From assembly GCA_013373085.1 (NCBI GenBank), contig JABXIM010000107.1:38946-102945 (forward strand): a DNA stretch of 64,000 nucleotides, given 5' to 3'. Shown piece after piece: positions 1-10,500 of the stretch. The position numbers and the translations under genes are program-made. The notes below the pieces were generated by a model. The model did not search any database. It saw only the letters and a program-made list of their open reading frames with translations, and was not told the origin of the DNA. Position 1 is the first letter of the stretch; every line of letters begins with the position of its first letter. The DNA comes from Oceanospirillaceae bacterium. GTDB lineage: Bacteria; Pseudomonadota; Gammaproteobacteria; Pseudomonadales; Balneatricaceae.

Positions 1-9
1 CCGGTCGAG

Positions 10-1233
10 ATGCTCATCTCTACCCGCGTGAGAAAATCGCCATACTGGCATCTGGCCTACGAGGCCGGCTGCTGGCGCGCGACTGTTTACAACCGCATGT
101 ACCACCCGCGGGGTTATGTACGCCCCGAGGACGGCGGCGCCATGGTGGAATACCAGTCGCTGGTCAATGACGTCACCCTCTGGAACGTGGCCGTGGAGAG
201 ACAGATCCAGGTCAAGGGACCGGACGCCGAAGCTTTCGTCAACTATGTGATCACCCGAGACGCCAGCAAAATCGCACCGATGCACGGCAAGTACGTCATT
301 CTCTGCAATGAGGACGGCGGCATTCTCAATGACCCTGTGCTGCTTCGCCTGGCCGATGACGAGTTCTGGTTCTCTGTATCCGACAGCGACCTGGAGCTCT
401 GGCTGCGCGGTGTCAATCTGGGCCTCGGCTACAACGTCAGCATCGCCGAAATCGACGTGGCACCGGTGCAGATTCAGGGCCCCAGATCCGAGGCGCTGAT
501 GGTGGACCTGTTTGGCGACGCGGTACGCGAGATCCCCTACTACGGGCTGATGCGTGGCACGGTGGCGGACCGGGAGGTCATAGTCTCCCAGACCGGTTTC
601 ACCGGCGAAAAGGGTTACGAAATCTACCTCTATGACGCTACCCGCTATGCCGAGGATCTCTGGTATGCCGTGCTCAAGGCCGGTGAAAAGCATAACCTTC
701 GTGTGATCGCACCCGCACACCACCGGCGTATCGCCGCCGGCATTCTCTCCTGGGGCCAGGATGTCGATCAGGAAACGCTGCCGTTCCAGTGCAATCTCGC
801 CTATCAGGTGCCGCGAAACAAAGCGGCGGACTATATAGGCAAGCAGAAACTGGAAGACGTTCGCCGTCAGGTAGAAGCTGGCACGCCGCCATTTCAGCTC
901 ACGATGGTGGGGCTGCAGTTCGGCGGCGCGGCGATCACCGACTATGCCAATGATTTCTGGCTGGTGGCTGATCCCGAAAACGGCGAGGCATTGGGCTATG
1001 TCACCTCACCCTGGTATTCACCGGAGCTCGAGACCAATATCGCCCTGGCCTATGTTCCCTGGAGGATGCGCGATATCGGCACTGCCCTGAAAGTCCGGCT
1101 GCCCGTCGAATACGCCGCCGCGGATGGCGCCACGGAAGTGGATGCGACCGTGGTCGAAGTTCCCTTCCGCCCCTCGGTCAATCCCAATGCCCGCGAACGG
1201 GCCCGCGCCAAGGGCATCGACTTCGCGGACTGA
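10..1233 (+). CDS. DmdA/GcvT-like tetrahydrofolate-dependent methyltransferase (start may lie upstream)
   Basis: The product is a 407-residue member of the aminomethyltransferase (GcvT) superfamily. It resembles the DMSP-demethylase (DmdA) branch more than true glycine-cleavage T protein: RVRKSPYW near residues 6-13, WNVAVERQIQVKGP at 58-71, GGILNDPV at 103-110, VQIQGPRSEALM at 153-164, and TGFTGEKGYEIY at 195-206. Such enzymes move a methyl or methylene group from a methylated amine or sulfonium compound to tetrahydrofolate in the cytoplasm. It is 20 nt upstream of a MetF-like gene and a formate-THF ligase gene, which fits oxidation of the captured C1 unit. The frame stays open to the window edge (codons for P, V, E precede the ATG), so the start may lie outside. 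The methyl donor cannot be read from sequence; DMSP, glycine betaine derivatives or another compound are possible. Confidence 0.85.
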   Translation: MLISTRVRKSPYWHLAYEAGCWRATVYNRMYHPRGYVRPEDGGAMVEYQSLVNDVTLWNVAVERQIQVKGPDAEAFVNYVITRDASKIAPMHGKYVILCNEDGGILNDPVLLRLADDEFWFSVSDSDLELWLRGVNLGLGYNVSIAEIDVAPVQIQGPRSEALMVDLFGDAVREIPYYGLMRGTVADREVIVSQTGFTGEKGYEIYLYDATRYAEDLWYAVLKAGEKHNLRVIAPAHHRRIAAGILSWGQDVDQETLPFQCNLAYQVPRNKAADYIGKQKLEDVRRQVEAGTPPFQLTMVGLQFGGAAITDYANDFWLVADPENGEALGYVTSPWYSPELETNIALAYVPWRMRDIGTALKVRLPVEYAAADGATEVDATVVEVPFRPSVNPNARERARAKGIDFAD

Positions 1234-1253
1234 CGTAACCGGGTGAAAAAGCC

Positions 1254-2174
1254 ATGAAACTGATGAAGCAATCGGGACAACAGCCGGGGCTCGACGAAAC
1301 CGCAGCCGTCGTCCGCAAACTGGCGCGCACCGCTTCGGTCGAAGTCTCGCCCGATCGCATTCTGGGGTCCCAGACCCCGAAGGTGGCGGAACTGCTGCCG
1401 GCCGGTACGGCCGTTTATCTGCCCTGCCTGCCGCAGACCCGTTTCGAGGATATCCTGGCGGCCTGCCAACAATTACTTGCCGCGGACTTGCAGCCGGTAC
1501 CCCATCTGGCGGCCCGCCGGTTGAAGAACCGCGCCGAACTTCAGCAGCGGCTTTCACGCCTGTACGAAACCGGAACCCGGCAGCTCATGCTGATTGCCGG
1601 CGATGTCGATCAGCCCGCGGGCCCCTTCCGGGACACCCTGGACCTGTTGCAATGCGGGCTCCTGGCCGATCAAGGGTTCCATCGGCTCGGCATCGCCGGC
1701 CATCCCAATGGCCACCCCAAAGTGAATGAAAAAGCGCTGACACATGCTCTGGAAACCAAGCGGGAGTATGCGCGCAGCACCGGCGCCCGGCTTTGGGTGG
1801 TGACCCAGTTCGCCTTCGAAGCGACGCGCTATACGGACTGGGTGGCCCGATTTGATGACAGCACACTGCCGCTGCCGGTGTATTGCGGCCTGCCGGGCCC
1901 CACGCGCATCCGCACACTGCTGGCGTACGCCGCTCATTGCGGCGTGGGCGTTTCGGCCCGCCTGCTCAGGCGAACGCCCGGTGCCGCCCGGCTGCTGCGC
2001 GCCTGGACCCCAGACGGCGTGGTCGAGGCGCTGGCGCAGCATTGCAGGGCGCATCCCAGCACGCATCTGGCGGGCATCCACCTGTTCACCTTTGGCGGGT
2101 TGGAGACGACCGCTCAGTGGTTGCATCGCCTGCGGGACGATCCGCAGCAACAGAGTTCGCAGGTATCGACATGA
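1254..2174 (+). CDS. MetF-like methylenetetrahydrofolate reductase family protein
   Basis: The product is a 306-residue protein with the outline of the FAD-dependent methylenetetrahydrofolate reductase barrel. It has an early VEVSP strand (residues 29-33, equivalent to the family's EFFPP), HLAARRLK at 84-91, a LMLIAGDVDQP strand at 111-121 (family LRGD region), and GIAGHPNGHP at 146-155 (family YPEGHP). The sequence is divergent from housekeeping MetF. Between a methyltransferase and formate-THF ligase it most likely runs in the oxidative direction, converting 5-methyl-THF to 5,10-methylene-THF. It starts 20 nt after the upstream gene and so is probably cotranscribed. The function is inferred from fold motifs and context; a housekeeping methionine-synthesis role is less likely. 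Confidence 0.8.
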   Translation: MKLMKQSGQQPGLDETAAVVRKLARTASVEVSPDRILGSQTPKVAELLPAGTAVYLPCLPQTRFEDILAACQQLLAADLQPVPHLAARRLKNRAELQQRLSRLYETGTRQLMLIAGDVDQPAGPFRDTLDLLQCGLLADQGFHRLGIAGHPNGHPKVNEKALTHALETKREYARSTGARLWVVTQFAFEATRYTDWVARFDDSTLPLPVYCGLPGPTRIRTLLAYAAHCGVGVSARLLRRTPGAARLLRAWTPDGVVEALAQHCRAHPSTHLAGIHLFTFGGLETTAQWLHRLRDDPQQQSSQVST

Positions 2175-2235
2175 AAGGTCCTGACACTCGAGACAGGGTG
2201 CAACAGGCGCCTCCCGGGTCAAGGGGGACACTGCC

Positions 2236-3972
2236 GTGAGCATGCAGCCAAACAAACCGCAAATCCTTGCAGTCACAGAGAATCCACTGCCACCACCGGG
2301 CAGCCCCGACATCGACATTGCCCGGGCGGTACAGCCCCAGTCGATACTGTTGCTGGCGCAGCAGCACTGGGATCTGAACGCCGACAGCCTGATTCCGTTC
2401 GGCCACTACAAGGCCAAACTTGATCTCGACCACTGTCGTTGGCAGACGAATGGCAGGCGGGGCAAGCTGGTGCTGGTGACCGCCATTTCGCCAACCCCCG
2501 CGGGCGAAGGCAAAACGACTACCAGCATCGGGCTCAACGACGGCCTCAACCGGCTTGGCGTTCGCTCGTCGGTCTGCCTGCGCGAACCTTCGCTGGGCCC
2601 CTGCTTCGGCATGAAGGGTGGCGCCACCGGTGGCGGCCGCGCCCAGGTGATTCCGATGGAAGACATCAACCTTCACTTCAATGGCGACTTTCACGCTGTC
2701 ACAGCGGCCCATAACCTGCTTGCCTCGCTGATCGACAATCACATTCACTGGGACAACGAGACCGACCTGGATCCACACCGGATCAGCTGGCGACGCGTGA
2801 TGGACCTCAACGACCGCACGCTGCGCCACACTCTGACGGGGCTGGGGGGACCCGCGCACGGCACGCCTCGGGAATCCGGGTTCGACATCACGGTAGCCTC
2901 GGAGATCATGGCCATTCTGTGTCTGGCGGAAGATCTGGGGGACCTGCGTCGACGACTGGGCCAGGTCCTCGTTGGCTGGCGACGGGACGGATCGCCGGTC
3001 AGCGTGCGGGATCTGAGCGCCGATGGCGCCATGACGGTACTGCTGAAAGATGCCTTTCAACCCAACCTGGTACAAAGCCTGGAGCACAACCCGGTATTCG
3101 TGCACGGTGGGCCCTTCGCCAACATCGCCCATGGCTGCAATTCGGTCATCGCCACCCGTACCGCCCTGGCGCTCAACGATGTGGTGGTGACCGAGGCCGG
3201 TTTCGGAGCCGACCTCGGCGCGGAAAAATTTATCAACATCAAGGGCCGACAGACCGGACTGCGTCCGGACGCCGTGGTGCTGGTGTGCACGGTTCGTGCC
3301 CTCAAGATGCATGGTGGCCTCACCGCCGACCAGCTGAAGCATTCCGATATGCCGGCGCTACGGGCCGGTAGCGCAAACCTCGAGCGCCACATCCACAATT
3401 TGCGCCAGTTCGGCTTCGAACCCATCGTCTGCATCAATCGTTTCCCCGGTGACCGCAATCAGGAACTGGCATTGCTGCAGCGTTTAGGCGCACAGTGGGA
3501 CGTCACAATGGTTACGGCCGAACACTGGTCGAAGGGCGGCGATGGCGCTACTGAACTGGCCCGGGCGGTGCTAGACCGGCTTGCCGGCGAGGCACCCGAG
3601 GTGCAGTTGCTCTATCCTGACGAGATGCCACTGACGGATAAAATTCACTCCCTGGCTACCCGTCTTTACGGGGCAACCGACCTGGACGTTACGCCGCAGG
3701 CGCTCAGACAGCTGGAAGAATACGAGCAGCTCGGCTTCGGGCACCTGCCGGTCTGCATCGCCAAGACCCAATACAGTTTTTCCGCCGACCCGAAGCTGCT
3801 GGGCGCCCCCCAGGGACACAGGCTCCCCGTGCGCGAAGCCCGACTCTGTGCCGGAGCCGGTTTCGTGGTTGTTATCTGCGGCGACATCATGACTATGCCG
3901 GGTCTGCCTCGCCGGCCGGCGGCACTGGATATCGGGCTGGACGGTGAAGGTCGGATAATCGGTCTTTCCTGA
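2236..3972 (+). CDS. fhs: Formate--tetrahydrofolate ligase
   Basis: The product is 578 residues, slightly longer than the usual 555-560. It carries the family P-loop [14 protein letters not shown] (about 87-100), the [19 protein letters not shown] segment shortly after it, and [16 protein letters not shown] further on. The enzyme interconverts formate, THF and ATP with 10-formyl-THF, ADP and phosphate. In a demethylation operon it would release formate and recover ATP, or feed 10-formyl-THF to biosynthesis. A GTG start is preferred over the ATG six bases downstream because the purine-rich AAGGGGGA ends 7 nt before the GTG. It is the last gene of a three-gene operon (61 nt after the MetF-like gene) and converges on the regulator gene. 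Confidence 0.95.
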   Translation: MSMQPNKPQILAVTENPLPPPGSPDIDIARAVQPQSILLLAQQHWDLNADSLIPFGHYKAKLDLDHCRWQTNGRRGKLVLVTAISPTPAGEGKTTTSIGLNDGLNRLGVRSSVCLREPSLGPCFGMKGGATGGGRAQVIPMEDINLHFNGDFHAVTAAHNLLASLIDNHIHWDNETDLDPHRISWRRVMDLNDRTLRHTLTGLGGPAHGTPRESGFDITVASEIMAILCLAEDLGDLRRRLGQVLVGWRRDGSPVSVRDLSADGAMTVLLKDAFQPNLVQSLEHNPVFVHGGPFANIAHGCNSVIATRTALALNDVVVTEAGFGADLGAEKFINIKGRQTGLRPDAVVLVCTVRALKMHGGLTADQLKHSDMPALRAGSANLERHIHNLRQFGFEPIVCINRFPGDRNQELALLQRLGAQWDVTMVTAEHWSKGGDGATELARAVLDRLAGEAPEVQLLYPDEMPLTDKIHSLATRLYGATDLDVTPQALRQLEEYEQLGFGHLPVCIAKTQYSFSADPKLLGAPQGHRLPVREARLCAGAGFVVVICGDIMTMPGLPRRPAALDIGLDGEGRIIGLS

Positions 3973-4012
3973 ATGCAGGGCGCCCCGTGCAAATCCCGCT
4001 TTCTATCGCCGG

Positions 4013-5113
4013 TCAACCGGATGAGATGCCGAACACGCCATAGGTCGGTTCGACCCGCGCCTTGAGAAGCGCATGGCGAGAAGCGGAAGACGCCCTCTCC
4101 AACGGCACAATCAGGGGCTCGACAGAACAGGGGGTATCGGCCGTCATAAGCCTTTCGGATCTCGGCGCGATACCCATGTACTTGCGATAGCAGCGGCTGA
4201 AATGAGTGGCGGAAACAAAACCACACATCGACGCGATCTCCACTATCGGGCAGGAGGTCTGTTTCAGCAGCCGCCGGGCCCGGTCCAGACGCAGCTTCAG
4301 ATAGTAACGCGAGGGACTGCATTCAAGGTGCTTCAGGAACAACCGTTCCAGCTTCCGCCTCGACACCCCGGCAAACTGTGCCAGCTCCTGCAGTTCGATC
4401 GGTTCCTCGATGTTGGCCTCCATGAGCTGGGTTATCTCGAAAAGCTTGGGCTGGGCCGCCACCAGTTGCTGGCACAGGGATATGGGCTGCTGCTCCGTAT
4501 CCTCCCGCAACCGGTCGCAGACAAACATGTCTGACACGGCAGCCGCCAGCGCCTTGCCGTGCCTGCCGGCCAGGAAACGCAACATCATATGCAGGGGGAC
4601 GCCGCCACCTGTACAGGTCATCCTGTCGCGGTCCACTGTATAGAGCCGGTTATTGCAGTGGACCCTGGGAAACCCTGCGCGCAAGGCAGCCAGGCACTCC
4701 CAGTGGGCACTGCAGCCATAGCCGTCCAGCAGGCCGGCGCTGGCAAGCACATAGGCGCCGGTACAGACAGCGCCCATCACCACCTTGCGGCGCGCCATGG
4801 CTTTCAGCCAGGACACTTCGCGGCGCGAGTAGCTGTGGATTACATCCACCCCCGCCACCACGATGACCAGGTCAAGACATTGCTGGTCGGAAATGGCCGC
4901 GTCCGGAAGCATCCTGATGCCGTCACTGGCGCGGGCTGGTTGACCATCGACGGAGAGCAGCTGCCAGCTATAGAGTTCGGAGCCCGCCATCTGGTTGGCC
5001 ATGCGCAGCGGTTCAATTGCGTTTGCCAGGGCAATAAGGGTGAAATTGTCGACTAGCAGGAAGCCGACGCGATAGGGCTGTAATTTGCCCCCGCTGCCAG
5101 AGAGTTCGGTCAT
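4013..5113 (-). CDS. GlxA-type AraC family transcriptional regulator (GbdR/CdhR-like)
   Basis: The product is a 366-residue regulator. The N-terminal half is a DJ-1/PfpI (class I glutamine amidotransferase-like) domain (residues about 14-185, with the AVCTGAYVLASAGLL nucleophile-elbow region). The C-terminal AraC-type HTH covers about 225-320 (GVSRRKLERLFLKHLECSPSR followed by IVEIASMCGFVSATHFSRCY). This architecture is that of GbdR, CdhR and ArgR, which sense quaternary amines, carnitine or arginine in pseudomonads. It converges on the one-carbon operon with 40 nt between stop codons, suggesting it may regulate that operon. A GAGGAGG ribosome-binding site sits 5 nt before the ATG. The ligand is unknown. 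If GbdR-like, it would support a methylated-amine substrate for the operon. Confidence 0.85.
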   Translation of the reverse strand: MTELSGSGGKLQPYRVGFLLVDNFTLIALANAIEPLRMANQMAGSELYSWQLLSVDGQPARASDGIRMLPDAAISDQQCLDLVIVVAGVDVIHSYSRREVSWLKAMARRKVVMGAVCTGAYVLASAGLLDGYGCSAHWECLAALRAGFPRVHCNNRLYTVDRDRMTCTGGGVPLHMMLRFLAGRHGKALAAAVSDMFVCDRLREDTEQQPISLCQQLVAAQPKLFEITQLMEANIEEPIELQELAQFAGVSRRKLERLFLKHLECSPSRYYLKLRLDRARRLLKQTSCPIVEIASMCGFVSATHFSRCYRKYMGIAPRSERLMTADTPCSVEPLIVPLERASSASRHALLKARVEPTYGVFGISSG

Positions 5114-5372
5114 TACGCCCTCCTCGTCTCTCCGGTGCTGCAGCGCCTTTGCGGCACCTGTCTCCGATTATAGAACCCGCCCCTCCCACAAGCTATCCAA
5201 TAGCGACACGAATCAGCACCGACCTGCCTGAAAACGTCAGCGGTTATCGATGCTTCGTTGGACGCATAACCTCGACAGAGTGCTGGAACCATCCTGCGCT
5301 GCCAGTTCGGCACCGCAAGCGCCCGAGTCGTTGACGGGTTACGCCGTCTTCCCGTTATAGCGCGGTTAACCC

Positions 5373-5399
5373 GAAAAAATGCCCGCAAGATGCGGGCAT
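5373..5399 (-). terminator. Rho-independent terminator of the RhlE-type helicase gene
   Basis: A perfect 9-bp stem (ATGCCCGCA / TGCGGGCAT, loop AGA) is followed on the minus strand by six T residues. It begins 6 nt after the helicase stop codon. Confidence 0.85.
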
Positions 5400-5405
5400 G
5401 GTCGA

Positions 5406-6803
5406 TCAGTGTGCCGAAGGGGCGGGACTGCGGCGCGGACGACGTTGGCGTCGGGGTTTTGGCGCCCCGTCTTTCTGCTGACGCGGCTGCTCGGACGATG
5501 TCTGGCGCGACCCCGTTGCAGCGTTGCCGCCGCCGGAGCGACCACGTCCACCCCGGCTACGCCGGCGCTTGCCGTCGCTGTTGCCACTGCCGCTTCCTGC
5601 GCCGCCCGCTGGACGGTTCGCAGGCTGAGGCGGTGCCGGCGGTACGTAGCTCTCGGCACTACGCCGCAACAGCTCGAGGTCCACCGACGGCGGCGGCAGC
5701 AGCTTGAACTTGCGTCGCAGCAGCTTCTCGATGCCCCTGAACTCCTTGTCTTCGTCGCGACTGATAAGCGACACCGCTTCGCCGCTGGCACCGGCCCGCC
5801 CGGTGCGACCGATACGGTGCACGTAGTCGGCCGGCACGTTGGGGAGCTCAAAGTTGACGACGTGGGGCAACTGGTCGATATCGAGGCCGCGGGCAGCGAT
5901 GTCGGTGGCCACCAGCACCCGGATGTCGCCGCTCTTGAAATTCGACAACGCGCGGGTACGGGCATTCTGGCTCTTGTTGCCATGGATCGCCGCGGCGCTG
6001 ATGCCGTTCTTCTCCAGCTGCTGGCTGAGCCGGTTGGCGCCGTGTTTGGTGCGTGTGAATACCAACACCTGGGACCAGTCACCGGACAGGATCATGTGCG
6101 CCAGCACCGGCATCTTGTCGCCTTTTTCGGTTTCGAAGAAGGTTTGCTCGATACGGTGGGCGGTGGCATTGCGCGCCACTTCGACACTGGTCGGATTATG
6201 CAGGATATCCTGGGTCAGGCGCTTGATTTCCGGCGAGAAGGTGGCCGAAAACAGCAGGTTCTGACGCTTCGCGGGCAGCAGTTTCAGCACTCGTCGGATA
6301 TCGTGAATAAAGCCCATGTCGAGCATCCGATCCGCTTCGTCGAGCACCAGCATCTGGATATGGGACAGATCAACGCAACCCTGCCCGTGAAGATCCAGCA
6401 GCCGGCCCGGCGTCGCCACCAGTATATCGACCCCCTTGCGCAGCAACTCCTTTTGCGGGTTGATGCTGACGCCCCCGAACACCACTGCCGAACGCAACGG
6501 CAGATGACGGCCATAGGTGCTGACGCTTTCGCCGACCTGGGCAGCCAGCTCACGGGTCGGCGTGAGCACCAGTGCACGCAGCATATGCCCCTCCGGCGGC
6601 CGGTGCTCGCTCAGGCGATGCAGCATCGGCAGTGTGAAACCGGCCGTCTTGCCGGTACCGGTCTGGGCGGCGGCCAGCAGGTCGCGGCCTTCCAGTACCA
6701 CCGGAATAGCCTGGGCTTGAATCGGGGACGGGGTTTCGTACCCCTGCTCCTGCACGGCGCGCAGCAGCGGTTCGGAAAGTCCGAGAGTGGAAAAAGCAGT
6801 CAT
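5406..6803 (-). CDS. rhlE: RhlE-type DEAD-box ATP-dependent RNA helicase
   Basis: The product is a 465-residue cytoplasmic SF2 RNA helicase. All core motifs are visible: Q motif ([10 protein letters not shown] near 26), motif I AQTGTGKT (46-53), Ia [14 protein letters not shown] in [22 protein letters not shown], and [13 protein letters not shown] low-complexity basic tail from about residue 385, rich in Gly, Arg and Ser, is typical of RhlE and binds RNA. Family members act in ribosome assembly, rRNA remodelling and mRNA decay. The gene is monocistronic, with its own terminator downstream. The upstream side faces a divergent winged-helix gene across a repeat-bearing intergenic region. Confidence 0.93.
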   Translation of the reverse strand: MTAFSTLGLSEPLLRAVQEQGYETPSPIQAQAIPVVLEGRDLLAAAQTGTGKTAGFTLPMLHRLSEHRPPEGHMLRALVLTPTRELAAQVGESVSTYGRHLPLRSAVVFGGVSINPQKELLRKGVDILVATPGRLLDLHGQGCVDLSHIQMLVLDEADRMLDMGFIHDIRRVLKLLPAKRQNLLFSATFSPEIKRLTQDILHNPTSVEVARNATAHRIEQTFFETEKGDKMPVLAHMILSGDWSQVLVFTRTKHGANRLSQQLEKNGISAAAIHGNKSQNARTRALSNFKSGDIRVLVATDIAARGLDIDQLPHVVNFELPNVPADYVHRIGRTGRAGASGEAVSLISRDEDKEFRGIEKLLRRKFKLLPPPSVDLELLRRSAESYVPPAPPQPANRPAGGAGSGSGNSDGKRRRSRGGRGRSGGGNAATGSRQTSSEQPRQQKDGAPKPRRQRRPRRSPAPSAH

Positions 6804-7180
6804 GAATGTCCGTCAACTGAGGATCGATGTAGGGCCCGGTCATTGTACGACTGACTGGTTGGGCCCTTCAGGGTGAGCGGCGCAGCTTACCGGAAATGAC
6901 ACCATAACGCCAAGTAAATGCCTTGCCAGGTCGCTTCTGACGCGAAACGCGACGCCGGTATCGCATGTCCCGCCGGGCCGGGCACGCAAATATTCGCGGC
7001 GTTTGCTGCACACAGGCGGGGCGGCCCTTCGCCGTCCATGGCCCAGGCAGCAAAATGCTCCCTGCGTTTGCTGCACACAGGCCGTCCATGGCCTAGGCAG
7101 CAAAATGCTCCCTGCGTTTGCTGCACACAGGCCGTCCATGGCCTAGGCTGATGTCAGTGACGGACGAAAGAGACCGCCCC
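6804..7180. other. 377-bp intergenic region between divergent rhlE-like and winged-helix genes
   Basis: No coding sequence is credible here; the reading frames crossing it are translations of the repeats. It holds the 5' regions of both divergent genes and, at 7000-7148, a palindrome-containing tandem repeat array (separate entry). Confidence 0.7.
7000..7148. repeat. 50-bp tandem repeat array with internal inverted repeat
   Basis: Two full 50-bp units (7031-7080 and 7081-7130) differ at one position. They are followed by an 18-bp partial third unit (7131-7148), and a half-unit precedes them (from about 7000). Each full unit contains an exact inverted repeat GCAGCAAA / TTTGCTGC separated by 12 nt (7047-7054 with 7067-7074; 7097-7104 with 7117-7124). 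The array ends about 33 nt before the winged-helix gene start, so it lies in the shared upstream region. Confidence 0.9.
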
Positions 7181-7468
7181 ATGACCCGCAGATCTCAGCG
7201 CGCCTTTTACCGCAAGCTCTACCTTGCCTGGCTGATCGACAACGGCAAGCACAACCTGCGCACGCTGCAGGAGAAAACCGGCATGCCCCGCCGCACGCTG
7301 CAGGACAGTCTCAAGGACCTCGAGGATATCGGCATCAAGTGCGTGTTCGAGCAAAACGACGGAGAACGCAACAACTTCGGCCTCTACCGGGTCACCGACT
7401 GGGGCCCTATCCGGCGCAACTGGGTGCGCACGCACCTCGCCCAACTCAAAGCCGAACTTGAGCAGTGA
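7181..7468 (+). CDS. Small winged helix-turn-helix DNA-binding protein
   Basis: The product is a 95-residue basic protein. Its core (LRTLQEKTGMPRRTLQDSLK, about residues 28-47) is a helix-turn-helix followed by a wing (CVFEQNDGERNNFGLYRV). It matches conserved small wHTH proteins of gammaproteobacteria known mainly as hypothetical. The ATG at 7181 is chosen because a purine-rich AAAGAGA ends 7 nt upstream. An in-frame ATG at 7151 and earlier codons would run into the tandem repeat. No membrane or ligand domain is visible. A role as a local transcriptional regulator is likely but its target is unknown; the adjacent repeats are a candidate binding array. Confidence 0.75.
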   Translation: MTRRSQRAFYRKLYLAWLIDNGKHNLRTLQEKTGMPRRTLQDSLKDLEDIGIKCVFEQNDGERNNFGLYRVTDWGPIRRNWVRTHLAQLKAELEQ

Positions 7469-7585
7469 TTCCGCGTATGGCTTATAACAGCGTGACCGGC
7501 ATCCGATCAGGGTCAATCATAAAGCCACGCGTGCGGGGTCTCCGGTACCGGCATGATCCGCCCCTCGCGCTATACGCCTTACCGT

Positions 7586-10500
7586 TCACTCCTCACCCTT
7601 CCCGGCAAACCTGAACCGAGCATCCAGGCGGCTATAGCCGAGGCCGTTACCCTTGCGCACCCGGATCTGCACCGGAATTCGCTCTTTAAGCGCCTCGACG
7701 TGGCTGATGACCCCGATCATCTTGCCGCTTGCGTTCAGGTTGTCCAGCGCGTCAAGGGCCACATCCAGGGTATCCGCATCGAGGGTACCGAAGCCCTCGT
7801 CGAGAAATAGCGAATCGATGCGGGTGCGGTGGCTGACCAGGTCCGACAGCGCCAGCGCCAGCGCCAGACTGACCAGAAAGCTTTCACCGCCGGAAAGCGT
7901 GCGGGTATCTCGCAGCGTATCCGCCTGCCAGCCGTCGACAACCTCCAGTTCCAGCTCGTCCCCGGCCTTGCGTTGCAACCGGTAACGGCCGTCCAGGCGA
8001 ACCAGCTGCCGGTTAGCCAGGTAGATAAGGTGATCCAGCGTCAGGCCCTGGGCGAAACGGCGGAAGCGGTCTCCCCGCTGCGAGCCGATCAGGCTCGAGA
8101 GGTGCGCCCAGGTATCGTACTGCGCCTGCTGGCGCTCGACCTGCTCGACCAGCGCCTGTTGACTGCGACGCTGCTGCGCATCCTGTTCGAGCTGCTGTGC
8201 CAGCGCCCCCTGCCGCTGTCGCGCCGCATCCAGCTGTTCGCGCACCCCGGCCAGCTCCCGGACCACGTCGTCGGCATCGAGAGCGGCGAAAGCCTGAGCC
8301 TCCAGAGACGTCAGTTCGGACTGGAGCTGCGCCAGCAGCGAGGCGTTGCTCACGCGCGCGGCATCAAGCTCGTCACTAAGGGTTTGCAGGCGCGTGCGTT
8401 CATCCCGATCCAGCAGTGCCCCAAGGTAGGCCTCCTCGGTATCGAAGACACTGGCGTCCAGTGCCTGCTGCCATGCCTCGGCGGAACGCTGCGCGTCCTG
8501 GCGCAGGCTGTCATGACGGCTGTCCAGTTCCCCAAGGCGCCCGTCAAGTGCGTCCAGCTGTTGTCGCGAAGCGGCGAGTTCCTGCGCCAGCCGGCGTTGC
8601 TCGGACTCGGCCCGGTTCAGGGACTGCTGCAACTGCTGCCGTATTTCGGATACCGTCCGTCCCTCGAAAAGCCCCTGTCGCCGTTGCGCCAGCTCGCGGC
8701 GCTCGTTATCGAGACGGAGCCTGGCATCGCGCTCAGCCTGCTGCTCGGCATCGAGCCGCAGGCGCTCCTGCTGCAGCGGGTCGAGGCGCAGCCGCAAGGA
8801 TTCCTGCTGGCGCTGCTGCTCATCGTACTGCGTCCGCATCCGGCTGTAGGTCTGCCAGTCGCGGGCCCGCGCGTCGAGCCACTCCGACTGGCTGGCCAGC
8901 GGCGGCAGGCCACCCGTTCCGACCGACGCCTCGAGCTCGGTTTCCAGCGAGACGAGCCCCTGGCTGGCCGTCTCCGTCTCCTGTTCCAGCGTCCGCAGCC
9001 GCTCGTCGAGCGAGCCCCGGTTCGCCTGCTGCAGGCCGAGCTGGTGCTCGACCTCCGAACAATGCTGCGCGCCGAGCGTCACCTCCGCGATCAATTGCTG
9101 TCGCTGCGCGTCCAGCGCTGCCAGTCGCTCGCCATCCTGCTCCAGGCGTGCAATCCTCTCCTGCAGCTGTCCACGTAACGCCTCCAGCACACCGGTGTCG
9201 GGTAATGCGCCTTCGACCGCCGGTACCAGGCCCGCAACTGAAAGCTTTTCGAGCAACGGCTTGGCGTCGGACAGGAGCAGTTCGCAGGCCTCGTTTTCCT
9301 GTTCCAGCCGCTCCCGCAAGGCCTGCAACTTCGCTTTTAGCGCCGCCAGTTCCTCACCCGACTTTTCACCATCGGTCTGCAGCCGCTCCAGCTCGGCCTT
9401 CTTCTCGTCCCGTCGTCGCCTCGTGTCGTCATCACCGGGCCTGCTGTATTCACGCACGTAGGGATGTTCGGTCGAGCCACACAGCGGGCAGGCCTGGTCG
9501 GGCTGCAACTGATCCCGATACTCGCTGAGCTCGAGAATCCGTCTTTCCTGCTCAAGCAACCGCTCTAGATCCTCGAGATGCTGCCGGCATGCGCGAAAAC
9601 GCTGGCGCGCTGCGTCCAGCGCGACGCCGCCCTCGGCAACGGTAGCAGCAAGCTGCTTTTCATCTCGCCGGTACCCCCCCAGCCGAACCTGCCCTTCGTG
9701 GTACCGGCGCGCCAGCCTCAGAAGCTCGTCCACGCCACTTTGCACTGTCTGCTGCCGGCGCAGTTCCTGCTGCAACGCGCCCGGCTCGCGCTCCGCCAGC
9801 AGCGTGCCGATCTCAAGCACTTTTTTCCGCTCGCGCTGCCGCAGCGCATCCAGCGCCTCCCCGGCCTGTCGGCGTTCCAGCTCGAGAACCGCCGCTCGTT
9901 TCACCTGCGCCTGGAGCTGCTGGTTCAGTTCGTCTCGAACGCGTTTTTTAGCCGCCAGATCTGCAGAAACTCGGGCGCGCTGTTCCAGCCTCGCCCGCCA
10001 CATCGGCAGCGATTCGCCCAATGTTCGAAGGTCCGCATGCGTCTCAAGATAGCTGTCAGCGGCCTGAAGTCGCGCCTCGGCGTCGCGCAGCTGCTGCTCG
10101 AGCTGCTGCAGCTGCGCCGCCAGTGAATCCATACGACCGGTCCGTGCGGCCAGACTGAGATCGATCTCTTCGAGCCGCTCGCCGAGACCGAGCAAACGAT
10201 TATCCAGCGGTACCACTTCTTCATGCAGCCGCGTTTCGGCCTGGTCACGTTCGCCCCGGACCCGCTCCAGCGCCTGCGTAGCGTCCGACTCGCGCGAGGC
10301 GAGCCGTTCGACCGCGATGGCCAGTTCGCCTCGGCGCAGCTGTTCCGCCTCGATGTTTCCGACCAGTTCCCCGAGCTGCGACGACTCCGTTCGGGCGCGC
10401 TGATACAGAGGTTGGATTTCCAGCGCCGGCAAGGCAGCCTTCAGCCGTTGCAGTTCGGGTTTTGCCGCCTCACGCTGCACATCCAGAGCCTGGCGTTCGG

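Noticed and set aside
5379..6854. Long plus-strand reading frame of about 490 codons opposite the RhlE-type helicase gene
   Set aside because: It is antisense to a helicase with all canonical motifs. Its translation is low complexity with no recognisable domain, a typical artefact of high-GC coding DNA.
6840..7139. Small minus-strand frames with repeated Trp/Cys-rich segments over the 50-bp array
   Set aside because: They are translations of the tandem DNA repeat itself and lack start signals or homology.
7000..7148. CRISPR array
   Set aside because: The repeats are directly abutting 50-bp units without variable spacers, and no cas genes are present.
7829..9178. 449-codon plus-strand frame inside sbcC
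   Set aside because: Antisense shadow of the SbcC coiled coil, rich in Leu and Gln from the opposite strand; no family resemblance.
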